From: Urophycis tenuis
Lineage: Eukaryota > Chordata > Actinopteri > Gadiformes > Phycidae
NCBI GenBank assembly: GCA_036785325.1
Contig: JAXIVH010000014.1
Span: forward strand, 9,939,518-10,003,517
Direction of reading: 5' to 3'
DNA: 64,000 nucleotides
In this document: one piece after another, positions 36,246 through 48,949 of the stretch
Numbering within the stretch: position 1 is the stretch's first letter
How the letters are laid out: each line of letters starts with the position of its first letter
The notes under the pieces: generated by a model
The model's database searches: none
The model's input: the letters and a program-made list of their open reading frames with translations, nothing else
What the model was told of the DNA's origin: nothing
Translations under genes and position numbers: made by a program

Positions 36246-39200
36246 AATGTATTGTTTGTTTCCCTTATATACTTATATAATCATATCTATTACTTTATGT
36301 TGCTGATATATTGGCTGAGCTGTAATCTGACCTTAAATGTCGCCCTCCTACAAATGACTGATTCACCTGACCTGATTGTGCAGTACCATTTGTAGCCAGT
36401 AGAAGGCAATCGATTTATTTTTCTACAGCAAACATGGTTTAAGAACTTCAACCAATGAACAATAAAAATAAAAAAAAGATCTGCACGTTGCGTCCACGAT
36501 TGTAAGACGGTAAGTAACGGCTACCATCAGTGCCCCCAGGGTGTTGTTATAATTGCACTCATTATCCTGTTTGACATACAGCTTGAAAAAGCATCAGCTG
36601 CCGGTTATGCTAATGCGTTTCGTTCCTCGCCTGCTCGTAAAGTTGGAGTGAAGTGAGCAGAAGGACACGCTCCCTCCCTCCTACGCCTGCATTAGGCCCT
36701 TCTGTCGTTAAAATGCATTGTGTTGTCCAGAAGGTCTCTCTTTTCAATGTACTTTGGATGCACTGTGCATAGTTTTCCCTGTTGCGGAATCCTCCTGTTA
36801 TCTTCATAGTTACACAGCATTTATATGTCAGGTAATTTGTGCCTTTGTTGACTACCTTAATTATCCGTTTACAAATGAGCGACCCCTCTATGAACACACA
36901 ATTTACATATAGGCCTATCTGTGACCGTCTATGAACTCTGGTTTATGTTTGCTCCCCTTATGTCTGGTCGAACCTATGTATGAACCCGTGGTTTGTGCTG
37001 AACCCTTTGCTGGACCCACAGCCTACCGGGCTAGGGAGATCTATCTATGTCACTTGTTTGACCCTAAAATTTGAAGATGTTTTTTTTTTAAGGTGACGTG
37101 TCTGACGTGTCTCATGTTGTAGAGCCAAGATGAAGGTCAACAGGCTGGAGAGGGAGAGCGAGCACACAATGAATGCACCAAGAGAAGTTGTGCTGCTGTG
37201 CAGTCACAGGCCTCAATGTCATCCATAGCATCCAAAACCGATGTGTCAAATGTTGACAATCGTCATGTTTTAATCAGCTACAACACCCCGAGTCAAATTG
37301 ACCATTGATAGTGACATTTAGTCTTTGGTTTTGGGGGTTTTCAACATGCCGTTTCTTATTGTGTAACCAAGTCTCGCACTGAAACCTCATTGTTGTGTTG
37401 GATAATTCATTGTCATTACAATCTCAAGTCTTTCACTCAAATATTTAAGATGACACGGTGGCTGTGGTCAGATACGTCATATTACGTCATACAGTAGGCT
37501 ATGTCCTTCCCTAACCTTGACGGAAAACGTCATGAGGTCAAGGGAGGATGTGAAGCAGAATCCACAAGGAGAAGTCTTCCGCAGTGAGAATCGGACCACA
37601 CTTCCACTAGACTGCGTCATGGTGTGACGCGGGGTGTTACGGACGGGGCTCCGCCTGGAGAAACTACAATGTTCTGAAGATGGACTGCTAAAAGCTAAAA
37701 GCCTCTCTGCCGCAATGCCGGACGCCAGTATGATGATATACTTTAAAATATGGTCCAGAGTAAGCTGTATACAAAAGAGGATAAGTGAACCCTAGTGAAG
37801 CTAGGGTTGCCAACATCCTCAACCCCAAATGAAGGACACGTTGTTCCAGGTGTGCGCGCACGCACGCACGCACGCACGCACGTCCTGACAGCTCATTGAA
37901 CAGCGGCCGTCCGCTCCACCGTCACCATCACCACCGTGTGTCCAGAGCAACTTTAGTTAGTTTTGGTGCGTTTACAGCAAAGCTCCGCTCTATAACCTTT
38001 GGCTTACAGTATACTATTGGCCATTGACGACTTGACGAGGCTGTGATTGAAATCCGGGACTGGTGCTGTCCCGGACGGGACAAATCAAACAAAATCACAA
38101 GTCACCCAAAATACGGGACGTCCTGCTCCTGCACAATCCGGTACGGTTGGCAACCCTAGCGGCTCTTATCATGGAAAGTCCCTCTGGGTCAATCAGTTAG
38201 GAAGCTATTTTAGCTAAACGTATTATCCGATCACAGCCTTAACTACACTTTCGGTAGCCAGTCACAACCCAAAAGCAAGGCTCTCTTCAGTTATCGCTGA
38301 TAACTGGATCCATCCATCATTTTCTTAAGTCAGAAAAGCGAGACTTAATTGGACACAATAACAAACCGATCATGATCCATCCTTGTAATCCAATGTAATG
38401 ATACAATACAGCTTGTCTGTCAAAACCCTTTAGCGCACGTACATTGACGGGCAATATTCTCCCAAATAAACCACATTGCACCCCATTTTCGCGGATTACG
38501 GCTGCAGTTCTGGCTCAGTGCTGGTCCGTCTTCCGGTAGTTGTCTGCATGAGTCCATTGGACCCCACATTAGCAGAAGATAGTGGCCCAAAAAAAATCCA
38601 GAATGTTACATTTGAAGGCTGAATTATTAATGTTAGTAGTCCACTGCCATGATCTTTGGGATGTTCCCTACGTGGTCTCAAACACAAACGGCCTTGTGTA
38701 ATAACTTAATATTGCAAGACTGCAAAACCCCTTCTATAAGCTGTAAATCAGACTATGACGTCTTCCTTTCAACAAGAGCAAGACTCTTTTTACAGTTAAT
38801 AATAAGTTAAATATATATTTAAAAAAACGCAGTTCCTTTGGGTAAATAAGGTGAATAGATTATTTGTCTCCCCGTCCCTGACATGTCAGCAGTGGCGTTT
38901 TGAAGGCCTATTTCAACAGATTTCATCATTGACTTTTCAAGCGCAGCAATCATGTTATCTGTTGGGTTCGTGTCATGTTGAAGCTTTTCTGGCTCCAGGC
39001 CCCTAGCGCCTCGCTGCTGCCTTGTTTCTTCCCTTTAAATCATTTATTGTCACAATTTCCGGATTCGCAGTCGTGACCGTGCCACGGTAATGCAGTACAG
39101 GGCACCTTCCACCAGGCTCACTGCAGCATCCTTCATGCACCGTGCTCCGTCATGTGTTCACGTTTGTTCGTGACAAGTCTTCATACTGACGTGAGCAGCA

Positions 39201-39983
39201 GCGGTCATACCTCCTTCCCATGGCCGTGTTCGCTATCTTATCATCATCATCCGCGCGTCTTTGCTTTCACTCGACCGTCGGATCTGGAGGAGCTGCGCCA
39301 GACGGGCTCTGACGTCACTGGCCGCCGGCGAACGGCAATTTGCGTCTCAGAACACAGTAACTTTAGTGGACACTCACAGTCTCTGTTGGGAATCTGCACA
39401 CATACACGGATTAAAGTAATCCGGAGCAGAGGGTGCACTATGAGAGATTGTCACGGCCTGAAAAGGAGTGGATGGGAAAGAGGCTGGAATGAGATTTGAT
39501 ATGAGATGGGATGAACGGGTTACAGTAACAGTAACTAAATGCCGTAATGTATCTTACAGAGTTATGTAAGGTGCATCACATTCCTACAGTGTATGTGGAC
39601 CAATATCTTTTGTTAACATTTTGAACATTTGCCTTCGTCAATTGAACAATACTCTGAAGGAAGGTTATGTTACAACATTAGCTTTTTTTAAAGGTTTTGA
39701 AACACAGATGTTGTGTAACCAACAGATTCCTCCAGAATTGGGAATCTAGCCCCATTCTTCCTAATTAAATAACGTTTTTGTAGAAGCCTAATATCTTATT
39801 CTAAACTACATACGTCGTGGAAGTTCACTTACTATGCAAATGTACTTGCGGGTTAACCATTTATGTTTGCAAGGCAGCTTTATTGTATGTGTAGTTTCAC
39901 ATGAATGTGCCCATCGGAACAGCCTTCTACCCCAGATGGTGTGATCATCATTACAGTCTGTTGTTATTCTGATCTCCACACAG

Positions 39984-40047
39984 GAGCGGAGGTCTGTCAT
40001 GTGGGAACAGAAGATTACAGATGAAGGTTCAACACATCTTCCTACAG
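39984..40047 (+). other. Exon-like segment, gene unknown
   Basis: GATCTCCACACAG borders a 64-base segment followed by GTAAAC. One frame is open (ERRSVMWEQKITDEG and on). The length is 1 modulo 3. It could be an untranslated upstream exon of trnp1, an exon of an unknown gene, or chance. A 32-C run lies 22 bases downstream. Confidence 0.22.
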
Positions 40048-40068
40048 GTAAACAGCATCTCCTGATCC

Positions 40069-40069
<1 letters not shown>

Positions 40070-40101
<32 letters not shown>
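40070..40101. repeat. 32-base poly-C run
   Basis: Longest G/C homopolymer in the window, seen directly. Confidence 0.9.
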
Positions 40102-41077
40102 ACTCTCCTCTCTTATCTTGTTATTCTCTCAAGTTTTAACTCGATGCAAATCCACAACTGTCAGTGGTTTTCCTAGATAAAGGCCTCAACAAAGCTTCTC
40201 GTTTGAAGTGTTTTTTATAACCCACGTTCAGAGCTTCCCTCTGAGTCTCTGAGTCTGCACTGCAGTGTGATTATCACAAACACATGAGGTGCGTTTGCTG
40301 AGAACCGTGAGTGGTTTTGCCATTCTTAATACATTCAGGTAAAGGCAAGGGACTGGGTGACATGATTATTATTGTGGAAACAGTCAAGTATGCAAGTTAT
40401 TAACGACTATGTGTGTGCTCTTCAGCCAATGGCTGCCAAGACTGTAGCTTAAGTGTGTGGGACAATTAAATATAACATAATATTCACATGGAACGATTAG
40501 AATACTTGTAATCAAAACTGTAATGTTGATCATAAACAAGCTTAATTAAACCAACCTCTTTTTCCTTGGTGTTCAAATGAACATTAACACATTCAGATTG
40601 TTACTATGACTGTTATTATATCCCGAGCTCATTAAAACTAATTCAGCCTATGTTCCCCTGTCAGTGGTTGTGTTATTAGCTCACACTCAGTGAATTCCAC
40701 TCTGACTTACCATCTGCTGCTGCGCCCTGACTACACGTGTGTGAAAAACCTCTGCAGCGCACGCAGGCTCTGTGAGCGCGTGGCCCGTTGTCTGTGAGAT
40801 GTGTCGCCGTCGTACCTCCGCCAGGTTTAGCGCCTTTCTGTTACCGCACAGGTCCCACGATAGCACGTTTTATTGGTTGCGTGCGGCGTGCACGTCCAGG
40901 AGTCAACTCCTCCTCCTCCTCCTCCTCCTCCTCCTCCTCCTCCTCCTCCTCCTCCTGTGAGTGACGAGGCCCGCGGAGAGCACGCCGTTGTTCACCGGGC
41001 GCCAGGAGGAGCTCTCAGCTCAGCCGGGTGTTGTTCACCTCACCGCTCACGGGAAAACAACACGTCAGGCCTGTGTA

Positions 41078-41170
41078 CACACACACACACGCACGCACGC
41101 ACACACGCACGCACACACACACACACACATACACATACACACACACACGCACACACGCACACACATACAC

Positions 41171-41226
<56 letters not shown>

Positions 41227-41309
41227 ATACACACGCACACACATACACACACGCACACACGCACACACATACACACCACACACACACATACACGCACACA
41301 CGCACACAT

Positions 41310-41357
<48 letters not shown>

Positions 41358-41405
41358 ACACACACACACACATACGCACCACACACACACACACACACAC
41401 GCGCG
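41078..41405. repeat. Compound (CA)n array with GC/TA interruptions
   Basis: More than 300 bp of CACACA with CGCACA and CATACA variants. Open frames on both strands here are artefacts. Confidence 0.95.
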
Positions 41406-42430
41406 CGCCTAGTGCTGCGTTTGTGAGATCACAGTGGTCACAGTGGCGCATCACATGTCAAACATGCCTCGGTGACGCTTGCATCCTTGAGATGAAGACG
41501 ACGTTTATTTTCTGACTTCAGTTAATCAAACATGGTTTTGATTAACTGATTTAAAGTTGTTGTTGTTTTTTAAATGCAGTTGCTGGCTTGCAAATGGTTG
41601 AAGAATTGCACACTTAAATAAAAAAAATATGTACTGTATATATAAAAATGTATATAAAGTCACACTCTGTAGTTGTGTTGTTTGCCAGAGTAAGTTGCCC
41701 ATGTAAATAGATATGTAGCGATGGTTAAGTAGACTAGCATTGGAACACTTCAGGAAATGTGTCAGTATTTCTCTCAGTCTTCCAGGGAGATGCAGGGAGA
41801 TGGTGGCAGACGAATTGAAGCGGGATATTATCGCACAGAAAGGAGTGATAAAGAGGGAGAGAAAACTATAAAGTAGAGCATCGCCCCTCCCCTCTTGCTT
41901 TAGCCATCTGATGTCAAGACTGCGTTTCCAAGGGCAACCGGGCCAGTGAAACGGAGAGACGAGCTGGTGGGAGGGGAGGGAGTAAACACACACACACACA
42001 CACACACACACATGCTGAGACACAGAGAGGACCATTGCTCATCCTTCATTTGGCTGCTGTGGCTCTGCATTGCACTGTTTCACGTTCACAATGCAATGAG
42101 AAATGGGTTGTCTTTACGCGGCGGCAGTGCTGCCGTCTCATGCAGATGACCAGTCGATCAGGACAAATGACTGCCTGCTAGCATCAGCATCGCAGAGCGG
42201 TAGCCCGGCCAATCCCCTCGCTGACATGGTCATGACTCAGGCAGCCAATGAGCAGGCGGCATACTGCTCCCCACCACAGAGGCGGGGGATGCAGAGGGAG
42301 CAGAAGGCAGGCTCAGATCTCTTATTAATGAATGGAGCCGTTTCCACACCGCATCTCTCTCACTGCTGCTCACAGAAGCTCGTCGCTCTCTCCACTATGA
42401 TTCAGGCCAGCTGAAGAAGGACCCACGACG

Positions 42431-42432
<2 letters not shown>

Positions 42433-42470
<38 letters not shown>
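42433..42470 (+). repeat. (CAG)n tract upstream of the trnp1 start
   Basis: About twelve CAG triplets end 38 bases before the trnp1 ATG. In the trnp1 frame the tract would read as alanine, but no ATG precedes it in that frame, so it is probably 5' UTR sequence. In the CAG frame it runs directly into TGA at 42471. Confidence 0.8.
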
Positions 42471-42471
<1 letters not shown>

Positions 42472-42508
42472 GAGAACGGGCAGGAAGCTCCGGCTCAGCA
42501 GCGCAGCC

Positions 42509-43228
42509 ATGAACGAGGACGAGGGCGAGACCACGATGGACGTGGCGGGGGAGCCCCACGGACACGCCGCCGACTCCGACGGCGACTCCGACGGCATGGA
42601 GGAGGACGCCTCGCCCGCCTCCGCCTGCATCGCCGACCCCCACCCTTGCATCCGCCCGCCGGACGCCCCCTCCGCCTCTTCCTCGTCCCCCCCCTCCTCC
42701 TCCTCCTCCTCCTTCCCCGCCGCTCACGCCGCCCTCTTCCCCCTGGCCCTGCCGCCGTCCACCTCGGCCACCGCCTTGCTGGCCATGGCGTCCCCGGCCA
42801 CGCGGCGCTCCATCTCCATGGGGGACTTCCGGCGGGTGACGGGGGCGCTGCTGGCCCGCTCGGAGCCCGCCTCCACCGCCGCCACCGCGCCCTCCTCCAA
42901 GCTGGTCACCCCCAGCTCCAGCATGGAGTTTGAGGCGGCGCGCCGGCGCCTGCTGGAGGTGGAGGAGCGGCAGCGCGTCATCCACGAGATGGAGCGGCGT
43001 CTGGAGGAGCTGAGGCAGGTGTTTGTGCGCTCGGAGCAGGAGGTGGTGGTGCACGGCGAGGTGGTGTCCCGCATCTCCGGCGCCGCGCAGCAGGGAGAGC
43101 TGTACGTGACGGAGAACACCCAGCGGGTGAAGAAGGGCCTGAGGTTCAAGAAGCACCGGCCCACCATCATCTTCTCCTCCATGCTGGGACTCCGCACCTG
43201 CCTCCCGTGGCCCGTCAAGCTCAAGTAG
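42509..43228 (+). CDS. trnp1: TMF1-regulated nuclear protein 1, single coding exon
   Basis: 239-residue nuclear protein. In mammals TRNP1 is a chromatin-associated, phase-separating factor that influences neural stem cell expansion and cortical folding. Residues 1-138 are low-complexity, acidic and then Ser/Pro/Ala-rich (predicted disordered). Residues 140-190 form a basic, leucine-rich coiled-coil candidate (EAARRRLLEVEERQRVIHE and following), and 190-235 match the conserved C-terminal block (GELYV, RVKKG, GLRTCLPWP). The match to the human coiled coil (EARRRLLEVE, SRLSG, AELYL, LKKG, CVPWG) is clear by eye, from memory. The ATG at 42509 (GCAGCCATGA) is the first in-frame ATG after an in-frame stop at 42398. 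A (CAG)n tract sits just upstream. The coding region is intronless, as in mammals. Synteny with rps6ka1 and asap3 supports the call. Confidence 0.9.
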   Translation: MNEDEGETTMDVAGEPHGHAADSDGDSDGMEEDASPASACIADPHPCIRPPDAPSASSSSPPSSSSSSFPAAHAALFPLALPPSTSATALLAMASPATRRSISMGDFRRVTGALLARSEPASTAATAPSSKLVTPSSSMEFEAARRRLLEVEERQRVIHEMERRLEELRQVFVRSEQEVVVHGEVVSRISGAAQQGELYVTENTQRVKKGLRFKKHRPTIIFSSMLGLRTCLPWPVKLK

Positions 43229-44140
43229 AGGGGCGGTCCTGAGACAGCGTCACTGTGGTCACTGTTCTTTCTTTTATCTTCTGGAGCACCTCTGCGCGGT
43301 GCTGGCTTCTCACTCTCGGTGCGCTTTATGAGTCAAACGTGGCGGGGGGGGAAGTGCCACCATTTACTCGCTTTGGCTTCCCCTCATGGACATGGCTGCT
43401 GTTTTTGTTCCTTTCCACCCTCCCTGCCCTCCTCCTCGGCTGGGGCTGGCCCCTGGGCGTCTCCTGTAGTGCCTACGGCGACCGCTATCGCTGGCTGGTC
43501 AGCAGCTGCCCGGTCAGCGCGCGGGCCCAACGGTGCGTCTCTCAGACACCGCGCCGACAAGCCAACGGACAATCCGACCGTCAAATGTCATCAACGTCCT
43601 CGGTGGGATTTTTGTTTTGGTTTTTGGTTTCTTTTTGTGTTTTTGCCCACCCTCTGCTGTTTAGCTCCTTGAATGTGTAGGTGATTGCAATTCAATGGGT
43701 GTTCAATGTTTTTTTTTGTTTGTTTTGCGTTTATATCATGGATATTAACAAATGATGGGAAGGTGAAACAAAAAAAACAAAATGGCACGTTGGTAAGGAT
43801 GACCTGACAGATGAGGAAGTGGTTGGAAGAGAAAGAGAGGCGGAGAGAGAGGCTCTGTTCTGAAAGGGCTCCCATCCTCCAACGCACAATGGTTTAGTTT
43901 AACAGAGAAAAGAAGACAAGGTCAGCACCACCACGCTATACGCTGCATTGTTATGTAAACCCAGGAGGACAGAGAGGGCCATGGCCGTGAAGGACCAGGG
44001 AATTAGAGGTGAGGAACTGTGGATGGGGAGCAGGAATAAGATGTTCTGGCTTTTGAAATGTAACAAGTGCCTTGGCTCCAACTTCCCTTGTTCTTTTCTC
44101 ATGCCAGTGCTGGAAACCAGTACAGCACCAAGGGAACGTG

Positions 44141-44290
<150 letters not shown>

Positions 44291-46201
44291 ACACCTCCAC
44301 ATGTGGCCTCTGAGCTTCTCGTTTGGTTTGCTTGGCATCTCGCACGCAACTCCCTTTGAACAACCAGTAGAAAGAACCAATCACTTCTAGACATTACTAG
44401 ATGAATACAGACTTCTTATGTATTCATCACAAGGAATTATGCTGCATTTCTGTAAAGATCTTAGGAGTTTGAATAAGTAAGTGAGAATAAGTGATGACGT
44501 AGTGCAGGTTGAGCCAGACGGGGCCGGGAACATGCTTTGTCGCTGAGGGACCAATAGAGAATCTTTAGCCTGTCCATTCGTCACATCCTTTGGGTGGTCA
44601 AGCTGTGCAGGGATTAGACTGGGCTAGGGTTTAGGTTATCCCACCACACAAAGACGTACCCAGCTGTTCCCATTTCCAGACGCTTCTTCTGCAACATAAT
44701 GGATTGTGAATATAGTTGCTTGCATGGAATATTTTTAAGCACTTTGAATATGTATTTGATGCAAAGCTAAAAGTTGAGATCTCCCAAGTTAAACCAGCTG
44801 CCTTGTGTTGGTGTGTTTCTGCCACCTCCTGGTCTGATAACACCGTAAACCTTTGTCAGGCAGTGTACACTGATCAATAACCCCCAGCCGATGCACAGTG
44901 ATTGGTCACATGGTAGAGTTGTAGGTGACCTGATTACCACATATAGATTCCACTCATGGGATTATTTTGCTCTACTTCGTTCCCTCCTCCAATCACCCAT
45001 TAATCTTCTTTTACGCCCCCCCCTCCTTCAACGCTAAAGAGACCGCTGTTCATGTCTCTCCTGTTCATCGTCCCTCTCCTGTGACTGTGTGTGTGTGCGT
45101 GTGTGTGTGTAGAAAAGCCAAGTCAATGCGCCATGGGAATCTATTTGTGGAATCGGTTGTCCACACAGCAGCAGAGAGCCCCCCCCCCCCCCCATCTCCT
45201 CAGGAGTGCTGTTTACCTGCCGCGCTTCGTCAGCAGCACCCATCTGGCTCGGCTCCCCGGGAGAGAACGTCGAGCCCAGGCTAATGAGGCTCGCGCTCAT
45301 TTGAGTCGGCTGAGAACAAATGTTTGGTTGTTAGTGTTGGACCTTCCCCTGAATGACGGCTGTGTTCACATGACCAGGCAGGCAGGCAGGCAGGCAGGCA
45401 GGGGGGGGCGCAGATTTGCGGGGGCGCAAGAACCCCTCGATGTCGAGGCTTGAAACGTGTTTAATTGCTTAAGCGCCCGGTTACCCGGCGAGGTGGCTGT
45501 GAGAGGCGGATCACACCATGCGTTGCTCGGAGCGAGTAGATTGACTGGGAGGCCTGCGTCAGGACCCACGCTGCTGACGTGGTGGAGACGTGAAGGAGGC
45601 ACGGCGGCTCCAGTCAGCTCCCCTGAACCCACTGGACTGCCAGGTCAGCCTGGTGGCTTTAGTCGCTTTCTGCTTCAAGGGCTGCAGATTAATTTAATGA
45701 AGCTTTAAAGGGTACACCTTTTATTTCAATGTTCAGTCAACATGATGAACGATGAATTGTGAATGATATAAGCACAGCTTTCAGTGGAATATAAGACACT
45801 AGCTTTTGCCTCAACATCTTGTCATGAAGTGTGGTTCATCTCAAATTAAATAGGCTTCAAGTATAATTTATCTCCTCACTATTGATTATTGATTTGTTAT
45901 TTAGAATGACATTCATCACAACCAAGGAATACTCAGTTTGACGTCTTTGTGCAAATACCAAATGCTAGTCGGTGGAAACAGTTGACAGCAGGACATCTGT
46001 ACAACACTGAAAACATAGACCTTACACATGTTGATCCTGATGGAGTGTGTGCTAAACATGAATCCATTGTTGTCCACTGCATATCCTCTCACAATGCCTT
46101 ATGTGTGCATTGGTGAGGATGACAACAGTGGAGAACCCAAGACTCAGAAGACTCCAGTTCCTGCATGGTCTGGTCAAAACAAAAGCTTCAGGCACGGACA
46201 C

Positions 46202-46256
46202 ATTTCCTATGTACGTAAACAGGACTCCATTTCCTATGTACGTAAACAGGACTCCA
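46202..46256. repeat. 27-bp direct duplication
   Basis: TTTCCTATGTACGTAAACAG followed by GACTCCA occurs twice back to back. Seen directly. Confidence 0.9.
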
Positions 46257-48918
46257 TTTCCCAAAGATCTCTGGGCCCACTTGCAGAATGAATGTAATTT
46301 TCTGTGATGTTTGTTTCTGGTTCTTCCCCTATGGACGGTTTATTTAAAAAAACAAATTAGGCTCAACATACAGCCATGACTTCATGTGCTGATTCATTCA
46401 AAGATTTCTCATGGTGACATAATTAATATTCAACTTCTGGATAACATATTACAACCTTAAATACACATGAAGTAAGGAAGAGAAACCTCCTTTAGAGCTA
46501 CAAACACTAGTCCACCATAGGTCCAGAACCTGCTGTATGAAGTCTGTGTATCTCTTGAATGTATTTATGTATGTGTCTAATTGTGATGTGTGCTGTGGCA
46601 GAACAAAGTATTGAACCAAGCACATTTTTCAACCGTTTCACTTTGCTGAAATATTTAACAAACTATTTTGTTAATTGAGGTTTGTATTATTCTATAACTT
46701 AGATCAATTTAAAGTTTAAATCTAGGGTTTTACATAGTATTCCTTAAGTACACAAGGGTTGAAGTCAGTACACATTCAACATATATGTCAATAAACATTT
46801 TGAGTCAATGTTAAAAACGTCAAAACCTATGTCTTTCTAAAATTGTTAAAACTGGATTTGGGAACATATTAATGACTTAAAGCATTATGTGATGAACGTG
46901 TAAGATATTTGACCTCAACTCTGAATCTGATTGTAATGTTTCTTTTTTAAAAAGCTCTTGCTTTCTACCATGCAGTAAGCAATTAATGTTTTTTGCTAAG
47001 TTTATGTGCAATTCTCTTTGTGTATCCTTTACTTGAGCACAGATATATAATGTATGACAGTAGTAAATGTTTCAGGGCAACATTTTCATGTAAGCCTGTC
47101 TGGTTTTGTAAGACAAAACTCAAATAAATAAATACATTTAAACTACTAGCAGAGCAATGTGTGAATGTATTTGTTGGCTGAAGGGAGGCGCCAGTTCAAT
47201 GTCATAAATGCAGATTTTTTTACTTTGATATACAATCGTGTTTTGCCGAGTAAGGGATCGCCTATTGTTGAACATATTTCTAAGGGTTTACATATCCAGT
47301 TGAAAGCGGGAATGTTGTCCTCAGAGGAACTCTAAAGCCGAGCGTTCCCTTGCTGCAGCAACAGCTGCTCAGCAGAAAACTGGCTTTAAGTCAGTTTAAA
47401 GCAAAAGGCTTAAAGTAGGCTTTTGCTACAGACATATAGCACATAGCATACAAAAATAACCTTTATGTGGTTTTGTGTTTTGTATAGTCCTATAATGCAG
47501 ATAAAAATATATACTTTGTTTTATCTATTGTAAAAACTAAGTAACATCTTATATTCTTATAGGCCAACCCCGTTCCCACCTACACTCATGTGGAGCGATA
47601 AGACGATACAGTGGAACAGAACTAAGACAACCTTTCCCACTCCGTCCCTGTACGGCCATTCTGAGTGGAACTGAAGCAGCTTTCCTTTCCATTGTGCATT
47701 TTGTTAAACGGGCCAGATCAGCAGAGCAGATAGTCTGGCGGTTTATGGGAAATAAATCCCACTTGACTTGACTTAAGTGTCCATTATTGAGAGACGGATT
47801 TGTGTGCAAAGTTACATTAGGCTGATGATTTTAGCTCACTAAAAACGATTAACGCAGCTCGGGGGTTTTTAAAACCAAGCGGCGTACGAAATGTAATACA
47901 TTGTGAATGATGTAATACATATATGTTTTTTTTTTTTTTTTTGAGTGTGCAAATGACATGCAGGGATAGCCCACAAATCTGGGATTAGCGCGGTGGCGGT
48001 TCAGTTTGTGGGTGAGAGAATGAGAGCTGGTGAATCCACACCCACTGGTGGGAAAATCCATTTCTCCCAGCAGTGGGTCCTGTGCATTCCCACACACGGG
48101 GGTTAAGGGGGTAATGGTCTTGATGTGAATGAATGTGCAGAGAGAGAGAGAGAGAGAGAGGTCACGCCATCAGTCTGCCACCCTGTCTGTTGCGTAAGTG
48201 ACCGACTTCATTACCCTGACATCACCTTGGACTCAGGGTGCTGGGTTAAGTGAAATGAAGGCAACGAGATGGCGGGAGTGAAGAAAAGGCTGGTGGTGGG
48301 GAAGGAAGGACCAATGACAAGCAGAAGTTCATCGGCGGAGGCGTGGAGCTGAGGCACACAGGCTGACAGGCAGAGGAGCGGGACGGGAGGACTGAGAGAG
48401 GAAGACATGAAAGCGGAGATGAAGAGACCGACCGTCTGCACACTTCCTGTGTGACACGGCCTGCAGCGATATGAGACTGCATAAAAGCCTTGAACATCCT
48501 ATGCTGCTGTAACCACGGAAACCAAATGTCAGCAGCTTGGTTTGAATGTCGCAGAACATGCTCGGTGTAATTCACATCATCCCAACGTCAGAATCGATTG
48601 AAGTACCAATATTACCGGTATTATCTGAGCCTCTACAAGCACAGAACCTGCACAAGCCAGTAGATACTTTTGGACTGGGGGGTTTTTCAGCAGTCATTAG
48701 TACGAGGCATCACCTCAAATTCACTTAATTATTTAAACATCTCCTGCCCACATTGAGCGTTAAGAGCATTGCTACCCATTAGCTCTCTGGGGCTGCAGCT
48801 ATTATATAACACACTGCGGGCCCAGCCACAGACATAGGAAGTGCTTTTGTACATTAAACACTTAAGGATTCAGCAGCAATAGATTTTACAGCACAGCTCA
48901 CAATACCCCAACCATATA

Positions 48919-48949
48919 TAGTCTGATATAGCCAAGCTATATCAGACTG
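48919..48949. repeat. Perfect inverted repeat (hairpin)
   Basis: AGTCTGATATAGC (48920-48932) is followed by a three-base spacer and its exact complement GCTATATCAGACT (48936-48948). It is a 13-bp stem in AT-rich intergenic DNA. Confidence 0.85.

Larger units (their letters stand above)
36250..42400. other. Intergenic region between rps6ka1 and trnp1
   Basis: No supported protein-coding gene. It holds an exon-like segment (39984-40047), a 32-base C run (40070-40101), (CTC)n (about 40907-40957), and a compound CA array with GC interruptions (41078-41405). The last kilobase is probably trnp1 upstream and promoter sequence, but no core promoter motif is convincing. Confidence 0.5.

Noticed and set aside
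42395..43156. 253-codon open frame antisense to trnp1
   Set aside because: GC-rich shadow of the trnp1 exon. It has a poly-Gly/Arg/Cys composition, no known family and no initiation context.
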